Below, in pieces: positions 25,331 to 33,979 of a DNA stretch of 64,000 nt. The position numbers and the translations under genes were made by a program. The number at the start of each line of letters is the position of its first letter. The first letter of the stretch is position 1. The stretch comes from Microbacterium halotolerans (GTDB taxonomy: Bacteria; Actinomycetota; Actinomycetes; Actinomycetales; Microbacteriaceae), in the NCBI RefSeq assembly GCF_003569805.1, contig NZ_KZ984051.1, forward strand, positions 1,343,606 through 1,407,605. Direction: 5' to 3'. Under the pieces are notes generated by a model, which made no database searches, was not told the origin of the DNA, and was given only the letters and a program-made list of their open reading frames with translations.

Positions 25331-26106
25331 CGAATCCCCGCCGTCCTGCGCGGCGGGAGAGCGGGAATGCTCGAGATCAGTTCGCTCGTATAGGGGTGCT
25401 CCGGCGCACTCAAAAGTCTGCTCGTAGGTCCGTGCTCGACAAGCCGGCCCTCGTGCATCACAGCGGCTTCAGCGCACAGCCGGTCGATGATGCCCAGGTC
25501 GTGCGAGATGACCACGAACGTCACGCCTTCGTGCTCGGCGAGCCTGCGCAGCAGCGCGAGCACGCTGCGACGCACCGACACGTCGAGGGCGGAGACCGGC
25601 TCATCCGCGATGACCACCTCGGGGCGCGGCGCGAGCGCTCGTGCGATGGCGACCCGCTGACGCTGTCCGCCGGAGAGCTCGTGCGGACGCCGCACCGAAA
25701 GCTCGGCAGGCAGCTCGACCGCAGCCAGGAGCTCGTGCACTCGAGCGGCGTGATCCCGCTTGCCCGTGGCGATGCGAAGAGGCTCGGAGATGAGATCCTC
25801 GACCCGCATGCGCGGGTTCAGCGAGGCGTACGGGTCCTGCAGCACGAGCTGCACGCGACGGCGGAAGTCACGCTGCGCCCGCCTGTTCATGGACGCCACC
25901 GATCGGCCGTCGAAACGGATCTCACCGGCAGACGGCCGGACGAACCCCAGCATCGACATCGCGAGCGTCGTCTTGCCCGAGCCCGATTCCCCGACGATGC
26001 CGAGGCCGCTGCCCTTCGTCAGTGACAGCGACACGTCATCCAGCGCGGGACGCGAGCGGCGCGAGTACCGATGCGAGACGCCGTCGATCTCGTAGAGAGC
26101 GGTCAT
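25327..26106 (-). CDS. Oligopeptide-type ABC transporter ATPase (OppF/DppF)
   Basis: 259 residues with Walker A GESGSGKTT, signature LSGGQRQR and Walker B VVIADEPVSALD, then VISHDLGII. DPYASLNPRM is characteristic of the OppF/DppF branch. The start at 26106 is fixed by the ATGA overlap with the OppD-type gene; the frame extends 12 codons upstream within that gene. It lacks the extended C-terminal region of some OppF proteins. Confidence 0.9.
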   Translation of the reverse strand: MTALYEIDGVSHRYSRRSRPALDDVSLSLTKGSGLGIVGESGSGKTTLAMSMLGFVRPSAGEIRFDGRSVASMNRRAQRDFRRRVQLVLQDPYASLNPRMRVEDLISEPLRIATGKRDHAARVHELLAAVELPAELSVRRPHELSGGQRQRVAIARALAPRPEVVIADEPVSALDVSVRRSVLALLRRLAEHEGVTFVVISHDLGIIDRLCAEAAVMHEGRLVEHGPTSRLLSAPEHPYTSELISSIPALPPRRTAGIR

Positions 26107-26909
26107 GCGGCGACCTGCATCGCCGGCGCGGGAGGATGCCATCCGGTCTCGTATGCGGCCTCGACGAGCGCCGACGTGTACGCCTCCATCGGGCGTTCGA
26201 TCAGATCCATCGGCGTGCCGTGCTCGACGACGCGCCCGCCCTGCATGACGAGCAGACGATCGCAGGTCTGAAACGCGACGGCCATGTCGTGCGTGACCAG
26301 CACGAGGCCCGCGCCGTATGCGCGGCAGCGGTCCTCCAGGAGGCGCAGAATGCGGGCCTGGATCGTGACGTCGAGAGCCGTCGTCGGCTCATCCGCGATC
26401 AGCAGCGACGGCCGTGATGCCAGAGCGCCCGCGATGACGACGCGCTGACGCTGCCCGCCTGACAACTCGTGGGGGTAACGGCGGATCGTCTCGTCAGGGT
26501 CGGGCAGGCCGACCTCGGATGCGAGTTCGATCGCGATGCGCTCCCGCTCACGACGACCGAGCCTGCGTCGTGCCTCGAGCGGGCTCGTCATCTGGCGGCC
26601 GACCCTCATCAAGGGATCGAGCGCAGTCTGCGGCTCTTGGAAGACCATGCCGATCGCAGATCCGCGCACGGACGCGAGGCGCTTCTCGTCTGATCCCAGG
26701 ACTTCCTGCCCGTCGACGACGACGCTGCCGGTGGCGACGGCGCGCTCGGGCAGGAGCCCGGATGCGGCGAAGCACGTCAGCGACTTTCCGCTTCCGGACT
26801 CCCCGATCAGGCCGACGCGCTCGCCGCGGTCGACGGTGAATGACACGCGATCGACCACGCGGCGCCCCGCGATGTCGACGGACAGGTCGGTGATGGTGAG
26901 GAGAGTCAT
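26103..26909 (-). CDS. Oligopeptide-type ABC transporter ATPase (OppD/DppD)
   Basis: 268 residues with Walker A GESGSGKSL, the Q-loop region MVFQEPQTALDPLMRVG, signature LSGGQRQR and Walker B LLIADEPTTALD. It forms a heterodimer with the OppF-type ATPase encoded next. The gene overlaps both neighbours by four bases, as throughout this operon. Confidence 0.9.
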   Translation of the reverse strand: MTLLTITDLSVDIAGRRVVDRVSFTVDRGERVGLIGESGSGKSLTCFAASGLLPERAVATGSVVVDGQEVLGSDEKRLASVRGSAIGMVFQEPQTALDPLMRVGRQMTSPLEARRRLGRRERERIAIELASEVGLPDPDETIRRYPHELSGGQRQRVVIAGALASRPSLLIADEPTTALDVTIQARILRLLEDRCRAYGAGLVLVTHDMAVAFQTCDRLLVMQGGRVVEHGTPMDLIERPMEAYTSALVEAAYETGWHPPAPAMQVAA

Positions 26910-27784
26910 GATGCGACGGTCGCTTTCCGTGATGGGTCGGTGCTCGAGGGCGTGGTCGTGCGGGTCCGGTGTGCCCGAGGCAGGAGCCCGTCGCGCAGTG
27001 CGTCGCCGAGCAGGTTGAGGCCGACAACGACGATGACAATCGCGAGAGCGGGGGCGATGAGGTACTCGGGGCGGGTGAGGATCTGCGACTGCAGATCGGC
27101 GAGGGAGCGGCCCCAGCTGGGCGTGGGCGGCGGGGTTCCGAACCCCAGATAGCTCAGCCCCGCCTCTGCGAGTGCAGCTGAGGCCATCACCTGCGAGGTG
27201 CGCACGATGAACGTCGGCGCGATCGCGGGCAGCACATGAACCCTGAGAATGCGTGCCCGTCCTGCGCCGGCAGCACGCGCCAGCAGGACGAAGTCGCTCT
27301 TCTGCGCCCGGCGCAGCTCGGGAAGCACGGTGCGGGCGATGATGACGGATGCTGACAGTCCGATGGAGATCGAGGCGATCAGCGTCGATGCGCCGAACCC
27401 GGTCACGAGGATGATGGCCACGATGAGGGTCGGGAACGCGATGGACACGTCGACGAGGCGCTGCAGGAACGCCGAGAGCGTGGGAGGGACGATCGAGAGG
27501 ACGATCGCGATGATGATGCCGAGGAACGCGGCGATGCCGGTTGCCAGCAATGTCGCGACCAGCGTCACGCGCGCGCCGACGAGGACCGAACTGAGCTGAT
27601 CCCGGCCGAGCGAGTCGGTGCCGAGCGGATGATCAGGACTGAACGGAAGCCATCCGGCGGCCGGATCCACGGCGAGCGGATCGTGCGGCGTCCATACCCA
27701 TGAGACGACGGCAGTCAGCACGAGCAGCGTGAGCGAGGTGAGGCCGATCAGCCCGGTGGGAGAACGGAAGAGGGCGCGAGTCAT
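26906..27784 (-). CDS. Oligopeptide-type ABC transporter permease (OppC/DppC)
   Basis: 292 residues with an N-terminal helix (about 12-32), the OppC-type stretch DHPLGTDSLGRDQLSSVLVG and the coupling loop ARAAGAGRARILRVHVLPA. The start at 27784 overlaps the OppB-type stop by four bases. It is one of the two channel subunits. Confidence 0.9.
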   Translation of the reverse strand: MTRALFRSPTGLIGLTSLTLLVLTAVVSWVWTPHDPLAVDPAAGWLPFSPDHPLGTDSLGRDQLSSVLVGARVTLVATLLATGIAAFLGIIIAIVLSIVPPTLSAFLQRLVDVSIAFPTLIVAIILVTGFGASTLIASISIGLSASVIIARTVLPELRRAQKSDFVLLARAAGAGRARILRVHVLPAIAPTFIVRTSQVMASAALAEAGLSYLGFGTPPPTPSWGRSLADLQSQILTRPEYLIAPALAIVIVVVGLNLLGDALRDGLLPRAHRTRTTTPSSTDPSRKATVAS

Positions 27785-28764
27785 CGCTCGACCGCCAATC
27801 GTGGGTCGACGAGACGATTGATCAGGTCCAGGGCCAGAGTCATCGTCATGATGAGCGCGGTGAGGAACAGGAGCGTGCCCTGCACCGCGGAGAAGTCGCG
27901 GTTCCCGACGCCTGTGAGCACCAGCTGTCCGATGCCGGGGAGCGAGAACACCTGCTCGACGATGACCGCACCCGTGAGGAGCCCTGCGATCTCGAGTGCG
28001 ACGACAGTGAGCAGCGGAAGCGCGGTGTTCCGCAGTCCCTGCCGGACCAGGATCAGCGGCAGCCGCCAGCCGTGCGAACGCGCCGTGCGCACCCATTCCT
28101 GTTCCAGGACGTCGAGGGCCGCCGACCGCACGAACCGGATGAGCACCGCTCCGTGAGCGATGCCGAGGGTGAGAGCGGGCAGCACCAGCGAGCGCGCCGC
28201 GTCGACGGGGCTGCCCCAGCGATCGGCGGGAAAGCCCTGGGCGGGGAGGAGCCCGAGATCGACGGCGAAGACGCGCACGACGACGATGCCGACGACGAAC
28301 GTCGGGATGGCGATGCCCAGTTGAGAAGCACCGGAGATCGCCTGACCGTACCAGCGGTTCGTGCCGACAGCGGCGAGCATTCCGAGCGGCAGAGCGACGA
28401 TGATGCCGATTGCGAGGGCGGCGAGCCCGAGCGGGGCAGTCACGGCCATCTTCTCCGCGATCTCCTGGCCGATGTCGCGGTGGTCGATGAGCGAGCTGCC
28501 CAGATCTCCGCGCATCGCCTGAGCGACCCAATCGAGGTACCGGATGATCGCAGGGCGATCGAGGCCGAGCTCGCTGCGGATCTGCTCGAGCTGCGCCGGT
28601 GTCGCGTCGGTCCCGGCAAGGATCGACGCCTGATCGCCCGGCAGGATCTCCAACGAGGCGAAGATCACGATGCTGGCGACGAACAGGGAGAAGACCAGCA
28701 CCGCGAGCTGGCGGGCGACGAGTGCCGTCGCCCGCCAGCCGCGGCCTCCGAGCCGGAGCGTCAC
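27781..28764 (-). CDS. Oligopeptide-type ABC transporter permease (OppB/DppB)
   Basis: 327 residues with six predicted helices and the coupling loop VRTARSHGWRLPLILVRQGL. The C-terminal PGIGQLVLTGVGNRDF is characteristic of OppB/DppB. The start is a GTG at 28764, coupled to the binding-protein stop (GTGA). Confidence 0.9.
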   Translation of the reverse strand: MTLRLGGRGWRATALVARQLAVLVFSLFVASIVIFASLEILPGDQASILAGTDATPAQLEQIRSELGLDRPAIIRYLDWVAQAMRGDLGSSLIDHRDIGQEIAEKMAVTAPLGLAALAIGIIVALPLGMLAAVGTNRWYGQAISGASQLGIAIPTFVVGIVVVRVFAVDLGLLPAQGFPADRWGSPVDAARSLVLPALTLGIAHGAVLIRFVRSAALDVLEQEWVRTARSHGWRLPLILVRQGLRNTALPLLTVVALEIAGLLTGAVIVEQVFSLPGIGQLVLTGVGNRDFSAVQGTLLFLTALIMTMTLALDLINRLVDPRLAVER

Positions 28765-30269
28765 TGTGCGGCAACCGCCACGGATGCGATCGGCATGCGA
28801 TTGGCGAGCCCGTTCAGCGGCATGCCGGTGATGCCGGTGCGCGCCGCGACGACGGTCGTGGGGGAGTAGAGCCAGTCGCTGACGGCCTGCTCGCTGATGT
28901 GTCTGGCGAGCTCACGGGTGAGTTCGACCGCCTCGTCGGCGTCGGTGGTCGCGATCGATTCTGCGACGAGTCGCTGAGCGTCTGCGTCGTCGTAGTTCCA
29001 GTAGTAGTCGGGATTGCTGTAGTTGCCCGTCAGCGCGGGGGCCACGTGGAGCACCATCGACAGGTCGTAGTCGTGGTTGTTGAACACCTGCTCCAGCCAC
29101 GTCGAGAACTCGAGCTGCTCGATCTCCACGTCGATGCCCACCTCGCCGAGCTGTGCGGCGACGTACTCGCTGATGCGCGTATCGTACGTGTTGGAGACGC
29201 GGAAGCCGAGCTCGAGATCCTCTGCATCCGCTTCGGCGAGGAGATCGCGTGCGGCGGCGGGATCATAGGCGTCGATGTCGGTCAGATCCTCGTACCAGGG
29301 GTCGGACGGCGTGGCCATGCTGCCGACTCGGGTGGCCTGGCCGCCCAGGGTCTCGATGAGCCCGTCTTTGTCGATCGCCATCCGGATGGCGCGCCGTACT
29401 CGGACGTCGTCCAGGCCCTCCACCGCGTGGTTGATGCCCAGGGTCATCCAGCTGCGCGAGTCGCCTTCGGTCAGGGTGTACTGCGACTCGTCGTCGAACA
29501 GCGGCGTCGTCTCAGCGGTCGTCGTCGTGAGGACGTCGACCTCGCCGGCCAGTAGTGCGTTCGCAGCGGTCGTCGCGTCGGAGATGAAATGCACGACGGC
29601 TCCGCCGTTCTCCGGCTTCTCGCCCCAGTAGTCGTCGAAGCGTGTGAGCGTGACGGTCGATCCCTTGTTCCACTGGGTCACGGTGTAGGGCCCGGTGCCG
29701 TTGGTCTCCAGGGCCAGATCGGCATCCGAGTCCTCGGAGAGGATCATCCCGGCGTTCGAGGTCAGCGCGCCGAGGAAGCCCGAGTTCCGCGAGGACAGCT
29801 CGACTTCTACGGTGTCGTCGTCGATCGCGGTGACCGTCTCCACATCGCTGAGCTGCCCCGCGTCGGGGTTCACGGAGTCTTCGCCGCTTGCCCGGCTGAG
29901 AGACCACACCACGTCGTCGACCGTCATGCCGGAACCGTCATGGAATACGACGTCGTCTCGGATGTCGAACGCGTAGGTGAGGCCGTCGTCGGAGACCGAC
30001 CAATCGGATGCGAGCGACGGCACGTATCCGCCCTCGCCGTCCGAGTCGACGAGACCCTGGTAGACGTTGGGCATCAGGAGCATTTCGAGTGCCGCCCCCG
30101 ATGTCGTGGAGATGTCGAGGCTCGTCGGTTCCAACCCGACCTGGATGTCGACGATCGCGTCGGCATCCGGCGCGGCGTCGGCGGGGACTGCTGCGGAGCA
30201 ACCAGTCAGCGCGAGACCGACGGCGGCGAGGCCGACGGCTGCGCTGCGTGGTGTGAGGGAACGAGACAT
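28761..30269 (-). CDS. Oligopeptide-type ABC transporter substrate-binding lipoprotein
   Basis: 502 residues of the SBP_bac_5 family, with a twin-arginine-free lipoprotein signal ending in LTGC. The family motif near residue 90, FDIRDDVVFHDGSGMTVDDV, is present. The ATG at 30269 is chosen; an upstream in-frame ATG lies inside the operator region. GGAAGG lies about 12 bases ahead. It is the first gene of the operon and faces the GntR regulator. Substrates of the family include peptides, nickel complexes and oligosaccharides. Confidence 0.9.
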   Translation of the reverse strand: MSRSLTPRSAAVGLAAVGLALTGCSAAVPADAAPDADAIVDIQVGLEPTSLDISTTSGAALEMLLMPNVYQGLVDSDGEGGYVPSLASDWSVSDDGLTYAFDIRDDVVFHDGSGMTVDDVVWSLSRASGEDSVNPDAGQLSDVETVTAIDDDTVEVELSSRNSGFLGALTSNAGMILSEDSDADLALETNGTGPYTVTQWNKGSTVTLTRFDDYWGEKPENGGAVVHFISDATTAANALLAGEVDVLTTTTAETTPLFDDESQYTLTEGDSRSWMTLGINHAVEGLDDVRVRRAIRMAIDKDGLIETLGGQATRVGSMATPSDPWYEDLTDIDAYDPAAARDLLAEADAEDLELGFRVSNTYDTRISEYVAAQLGEVGIDVEIEQLEFSTWLEQVFNNHDYDLSMVLHVAPALTGNYSNPDYYWNYDDADAQRLVAESIATTDADEAVELTRELARHISEQAVSDWLYSPTTVVAARTGITGMPLNGLANRMPIASVAVAAQ

Positions 30270-30331
30270 GGGGGTGATGTACCTTCCAGGTGATGGAGCC
30301 AGATCGCAGGACACGGCGTCGAGCGGGCTGT

Positions 30332-30343
30332 ACATCTAGATGT
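30332..30343. promoter_or_regulatory. Candidate GntR operator
   Basis: ACATCTAGATGT is a perfect 12-bp palindrome, followed at once by GTCTATAT, which resembles HutC-subfamily half-sites. It lies between the divergent transporter operon and the GntR gene. Confidence 0.65.
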
Positions 30344-30401
30344 CTATATGGATACCGTGAACCGAACGTGACCCCGAAATGAATGGCCCAGAAAGCTCTC
30401 G

Positions 30402-31196
30402 ATGCACACAACGCCCCGCGGTGCGGCCGCGCAGTACCGACGTATCGCCCTGATCCTCTGGGACGAGATCCGCGCCGGCGGCTACACGGCCGGAGAACGG
30501 CTGCCCGCTGAGCATGAGCTCAGCAGCAGGTTCGAAGTCAATCGGCTCACTGTGCGGCAGGCGATTGCGGAGCTTCAGAAGCTCGGCATCGTGCAGATCC
30601 GCCGCGGTTCCGGCACCTTCGTCGCGGAGCCGCCATCGCTCGTGGAGATCGTCTCGACGGTGCCGGCGCGCGCGCAGCGTCGCGACAGCGTGCACGCCGC
30701 GCTGCTCGGATCAGAGGAGGACAACGGGAGCTCCGAAGCGGCTTCCGTCCGAGTGACGGAGCGGATCGACTCGCGCGCTGCCGACGATTCGCCCACCGGG
30801 CGCCTGGCGGCCGGGCACCTCGGAATGACAGTCGAAGAGCTGGTGCGCATCGACAGTGTGATGTTCCGAAGCGGTCAGCCATGGATCGTGAACTCGTACT
30901 GGATGCCGACGAGGCTCGGCGAGCGCGCTGCGAGCGTGCGCGAGGGCGAGACTGTGGTCACGACGCTGCGAGCCGCCGGAGACATCGCCCTCGTGTATCT
31001 CTGGCGGGCGTTCTCGGCGACGGCGGCTGACTTCGACGAGGCGGATCTGCTCGGCGCCGACGTGGGCAGCCCGCTGCTCGTGCGCGACGGCGTGACGGCT
31101 GATGCCGACGGGAAGCCGGTCTTCTATGTTCGGCGCCGCATGCGCGGCGAACATGCGAAGTTCGTGCTGCGATACGTCGAGGACTCCGACGCGTGA
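30402..31196 (+). CDS. GntR-family regulator with UTRA domain (HutC type)
   Basis: 264 residues. The N-terminal winged helix has the GntR signature, with GERLPAEHELSSRFEVNRLT followed by VRQAIAELQKLGIV. The C-terminal UTRA ligand-binding domain spans about residues 90-260. It very likely represses the adjacent transporter/phosphatase operon and releases DNA when its small-molecule ligand is present. The ribosome site is weak, and a slightly different start is possible. Confidence 0.88.
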   Translation: MHTTPRGAAAQYRRIALILWDEIRAGGYTAGERLPAEHELSSRFEVNRLTVRQAIAELQKLGIVQIRRGSGTFVAEPPSLVEIVSTVPARAQRRDSVHAALLGSEEDNGSSEAASVRVTERIDSRAADDSPTGRLAAGHLGMTVEELVRIDSVMFRSGQPWIVNSYWMPTRLGERAASVREGETVVTTLRAAGDIALVYLWRAFSATAADFDEADLLGADVGSPLLVRDGVTADADGKPVFYVRRRMRGEHAKFVLRYVEDSDA

Positions 31197-31385
31197 CGTA
31201 GCTCTATCTGCCTGTTGAAGCACGCACGACGAGCGACGACACTGCGCCTTCCGGGGGTGCGCGGCCGATCAGGTGTGCCGAACTGCGCCATGATTCCGGC
31301 GGAACCGCGATCTGCCACACCCGAGGTGAGGAGATCATCCGAAAGACGGATGCCCCGACCGGCGCAACCCACTGACGATGGGGGC

Positions 31386-31678
31386 ATGGGCAAGAAAGTC
31401 GAGCCGGGGGACGGGCGCCCCTCGAACCCGTGCACGGGTGGGAGCGGTTGTAGCGCTCGTCGTTCGGCGCACAAGCGGAAGCGGCGCGCTACGACATCGA
31501 TCTGAACTTCTTCGACTTCGATGAGAAGGTGCGCCTGTACGTCGACGGCCGGCTGAACGAGACGCGCACCGCCCCTGCGAGGTTTCCGGTTCCGGATGGC
31601 ACGGTGGTCGGCGCGCTCGGCATCGTCGCGGCGCTGGACCGCGCTCTCATGCTCCGGCACCACTGGCTGCTGGACTGA
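31386..31678 (+). pseudogene. Remnant of a small gene (frameshift plus in-frame stop)
   Basis: An ATG at 31386 opens MGKKVEPGDGRPSNP, but after about 15 codons protein-like sequence continues only in another frame. There it reads ..HGWERL, then TAG, then RSSFGAQAEAARYDIDL and NFFDFDEKVRLYVDGRL, ending at a TGA at 31676-31678. One frameshift and one nonsense codon are therefore needed to join a plausible protein of about 95 residues. I do not recognise the family. The remaining gap 31197-31385 shows nothing assignable. Confidence 0.55.
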
Positions 31679-31681
31679 GTA

Positions 31682-33979
31682 CTACGCGAGCGACGGCTTC
31701 AGCAGCGCCTTCGTGTTCACCGTGCGGCGGGCGGTGACCGCGATCGCAGTCGCGACGAACGCCAGCACCGCCCAGACGATGAGGGAGATCGCCGCCGCAC
31801 CCGCACCGGTCGACTCGGCGATGACGGCGAGCATGCCGTCGAACGCCGGAACCGTGGGCAGGATGCCGCGCAGCGCGACCAGCGCATCCGGAATCGTCGA
31901 GACGATGCTGATCGCGACGGTGAGCGCCCCGATGATGCCTGCGATCCAGCGTCCGACGCCGCCGAAGACCGCGACGAGCGCCTGGTGGATCGCCGCGAAT
32001 GCGACGCCGGCGAGCACCGACATGCCCAGCAGGCCCCAGAAGACACCGGATTCGTAGTCGGCGACGATCTGCACGATTCCCGCGACGAGTCCGCCCTGCA
32101 CGGCGCCGATCGCGGCGGCCGGGAGCAGGGAACCTGCGGCGAGGAACGCCGAGGGACGGCGGGAGGTCAGCGCCTGCGCCGAGACCGCGCGCAGGACGAA
32201 GAACGTCGCGAGTGCGCCGAACCAGAGCACGGCGACGACGAGCAGCGGAATCGACGCTGCGCCGAACAGACTGGTGCCGGATGACGCGGTCACCGGATTC
32301 GCGACCACGCTCGCAAGATCCTCCGCCTCCTGATCGCCGTAGGACGGAACGGATTCGACCGCCTCGTCGAGGCCGTCCGCGAGCTCGCCCGCTCCGTCAC
32401 CCAGCTCGCCGATGCCGTCGCCCAGTGAGACGATGCCGTCGGAGACCTGGGTCGCACCGTCCTCGAGCTGTGGCACGTTCGCGGCCGCCTGGCCGAGGCC
32501 CGTGGTGAGCTGACCGACGCCGTCGGCCAGTCCTGATGCGCCGTCCGCGAGGGCGCCGGCACCGCTGGAGAGCTGACCAGTGCCGTCGGCGAGCTGGGAG
32601 GCGCCCGCAGAGAGCTGGTCGGCACCGTCGGCGAGCTGCGGGATGCCGTCGCCGAGCTGTTGCGTTCCGGCGGAGAGCTGCTGTGCGCCGTCGGACAGGG
32701 GCGCGAGCCCTGAAGAGAGTTCAATGGCGCCTGCGGCCAGCTCGCTCGCCCCCGGCGCAGCCTGTGCGGCGATCGGCGCGAGTTTCCCTGCGCCGTCGGC
32801 GATGGAGCGCGCCTGTGGGGCGATCTGCTCCAGCTGCGCGCACACGGCGCCGCCGCCCATCGCCGCACAGTTGTCGGCGAGTTGCTGCAGTCCGGATGCC
32901 AGCTGGTCCGTGCCTGACGCGAGCCCCGGGTTCTGAGCCGTGCCATCGCCGTTGAGGCCGGCATTTAGCCCGGCCGTCGCCTGTGAGACGCCCTCTGCGC
33001 CGCCGACAAGGCCCGGGTTCGCGGCGGTTCCGTCGCCGTTCACACCCGCAGCGAGCTGATCGATGCCGCCGGCGAGCTGCTGCGCGCCTCCGACGAGACC
33101 GGGGTCGCCAGCCGAGCCGTTCACACCGGCGTCGAGCTGGCTGAGTCCGTCGGCGAGGCCGGCGGCGCCGGCGGCGAGACCGTTCGCTCCATCCGTGAGC
33201 GCAGGCACTCCGTCGGCGAGGTCCTGCGCGCCGCCCGCCAGCTCCTGCGCGCCCGCCGACGCGGAGCCCGCGCCGTCGGCGAGCTGGTCGAGGCCGCCTC
33301 CGAGCTGACCCACGCCGTCTGCGACCTGGTCTGAGCCGTCCGCGAGGTCCGCCGCGCCGTCCTGCGCGTCATCGGCGCCGGTGGCCAGCTGGTGCGCGCC
33401 TTCCGCTGCGTCGCCGAGCTGATCGCCCATGGTGCTGAAGCCCACCAGCAGGTTCGACAGCACGCCCTCGGAGAGCGTGTCGCCCATCGAACCGGCCGCG
33501 ACGTCGGCGAGCTGGCTCGTGATCGCCTGGTCGACGATGAGCGCATCCGGTGCGGTCTCGACGTCGATCTTCGCCTGCTCCGGCGTCGTGTCGTCGCCCG
33601 ACAGGCTCTCGGCTGGCGACATGGCGGCCGCCGAGAAGTTCTCCGGGATGGTCACCACGGCCTGGTAGGTGCCGTCGGCGAGGCCGTCCGCAGCGTCGTC
33701 GTCGTTCGAGACCACCCAGGTCAGGTTGCTGCTGTCCTCGTCGTCCGCGCCTTCGACCAGGCCGGCGGCGAGCTGACGCCCGAGCGGCGTGTACTGCCCA
33801 TCGACCGTGACCGGCTCGTCGTCATTCACGATCGCGGCCGTCATGTTCTCGAGTCGATCGGTGGGGCTGTGCAGTGCCGCGATCAGCACGCCGCCGATGA
33901 CGACGGGAAGCAGCAGGAGCCCGATGACGGTGAGCCAGGTGATGGGTTTGCGCGCGCGTGCGCGTTCGAGAGCGGTCAT
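31682..33979 (-). CDS. YhgE/Pip-type membrane protein with long alanine/glycine heptad stalk
   Basis: 765 residues. One helix near the N-terminus (about 12-34) is followed by an extracytoplasmic domain. Then comes a long region (about 190-540) built of repeats of the form LADGAxQLADG, likely an extended coiled stalk, and about five C-terminal membrane helices. Proteins of this class (phage infection protein, type VII accessory EsaA) reach across the envelope. The start at 33979 overlaps the MMPL stop by four bases, so the two probably act as one unit under the TetR regulator at 36868. Confidence 0.85.
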   Translation of the reverse strand: MTALERARARKPITWLTVIGLLLLPVVIGGVLIAALHSPTDRLENMTAAIVNDDEPVTVDGQYTPLGRQLAAGLVEGADDEDSSNLTWVVSNDDDAADGLADGTYQAVVTIPENFSAAAMSPAESLSGDDTTPEQAKIDVETAPDALIVDQAITSQLADVAAGSMGDTLSEGVLSNLLVGFSTMGDQLGDAAEGAHQLATGADDAQDGAADLADGSDQVADGVGQLGGGLDQLADGAGSASAGAQELAGGAQDLADGVPALTDGANGLAAGAAGLADGLSQLDAGVNGSAGDPGLVGGAQQLAGGIDQLAAGVNGDGTAANPGLVGGAEGVSQATAGLNAGLNGDGTAQNPGLASGTDQLASGLQQLADNCAAMGGGAVCAQLEQIAPQARSIADGAGKLAPIAAQAAPGASELAAGAIELSSGLAPLSDGAQQLSAGTQQLGDGIPQLADGADQLSAGASQLADGTGQLSSGAGALADGASGLADGVGQLTTGLGQAAANVPQLEDGATQVSDGIVSLGDGIGELGDGAGELADGLDEAVESVPSYGDQEAEDLASVVANPVTASSGTSLFGAASIPLLVVAVLWFGALATFFVLRAVSAQALTSRRPSAFLAAGSLLPAAAIGAVQGGLVAGIVQIVADYESGVFWGLLGMSVLAGVAFAAIHQALVAVFGGVGRWIAGIIGALTVAISIVSTIPDALVALRGILPTVPAFDGMLAVIAESTGAGAAAISLIVWAVLAFVATAIAVTARRTVNTKALLKPSLA

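Noticed and set aside
31386..31678. Programmed frameshift or stop-codon readthrough instead of a pseudogene
   Set aside because: Two separate lesions would both need recoding, and no slippery sequence, pseudoknot or selenocysteine/pyrrolysine context is apparent.
32400..33420. Regular short repeats that could suggest a CRISPR array or satellite DNA
   Set aside because: They follow codon periodicity and encode the LADGAxQLADG heptads of the YhgE protein; there are no spacers or constant direct repeats.
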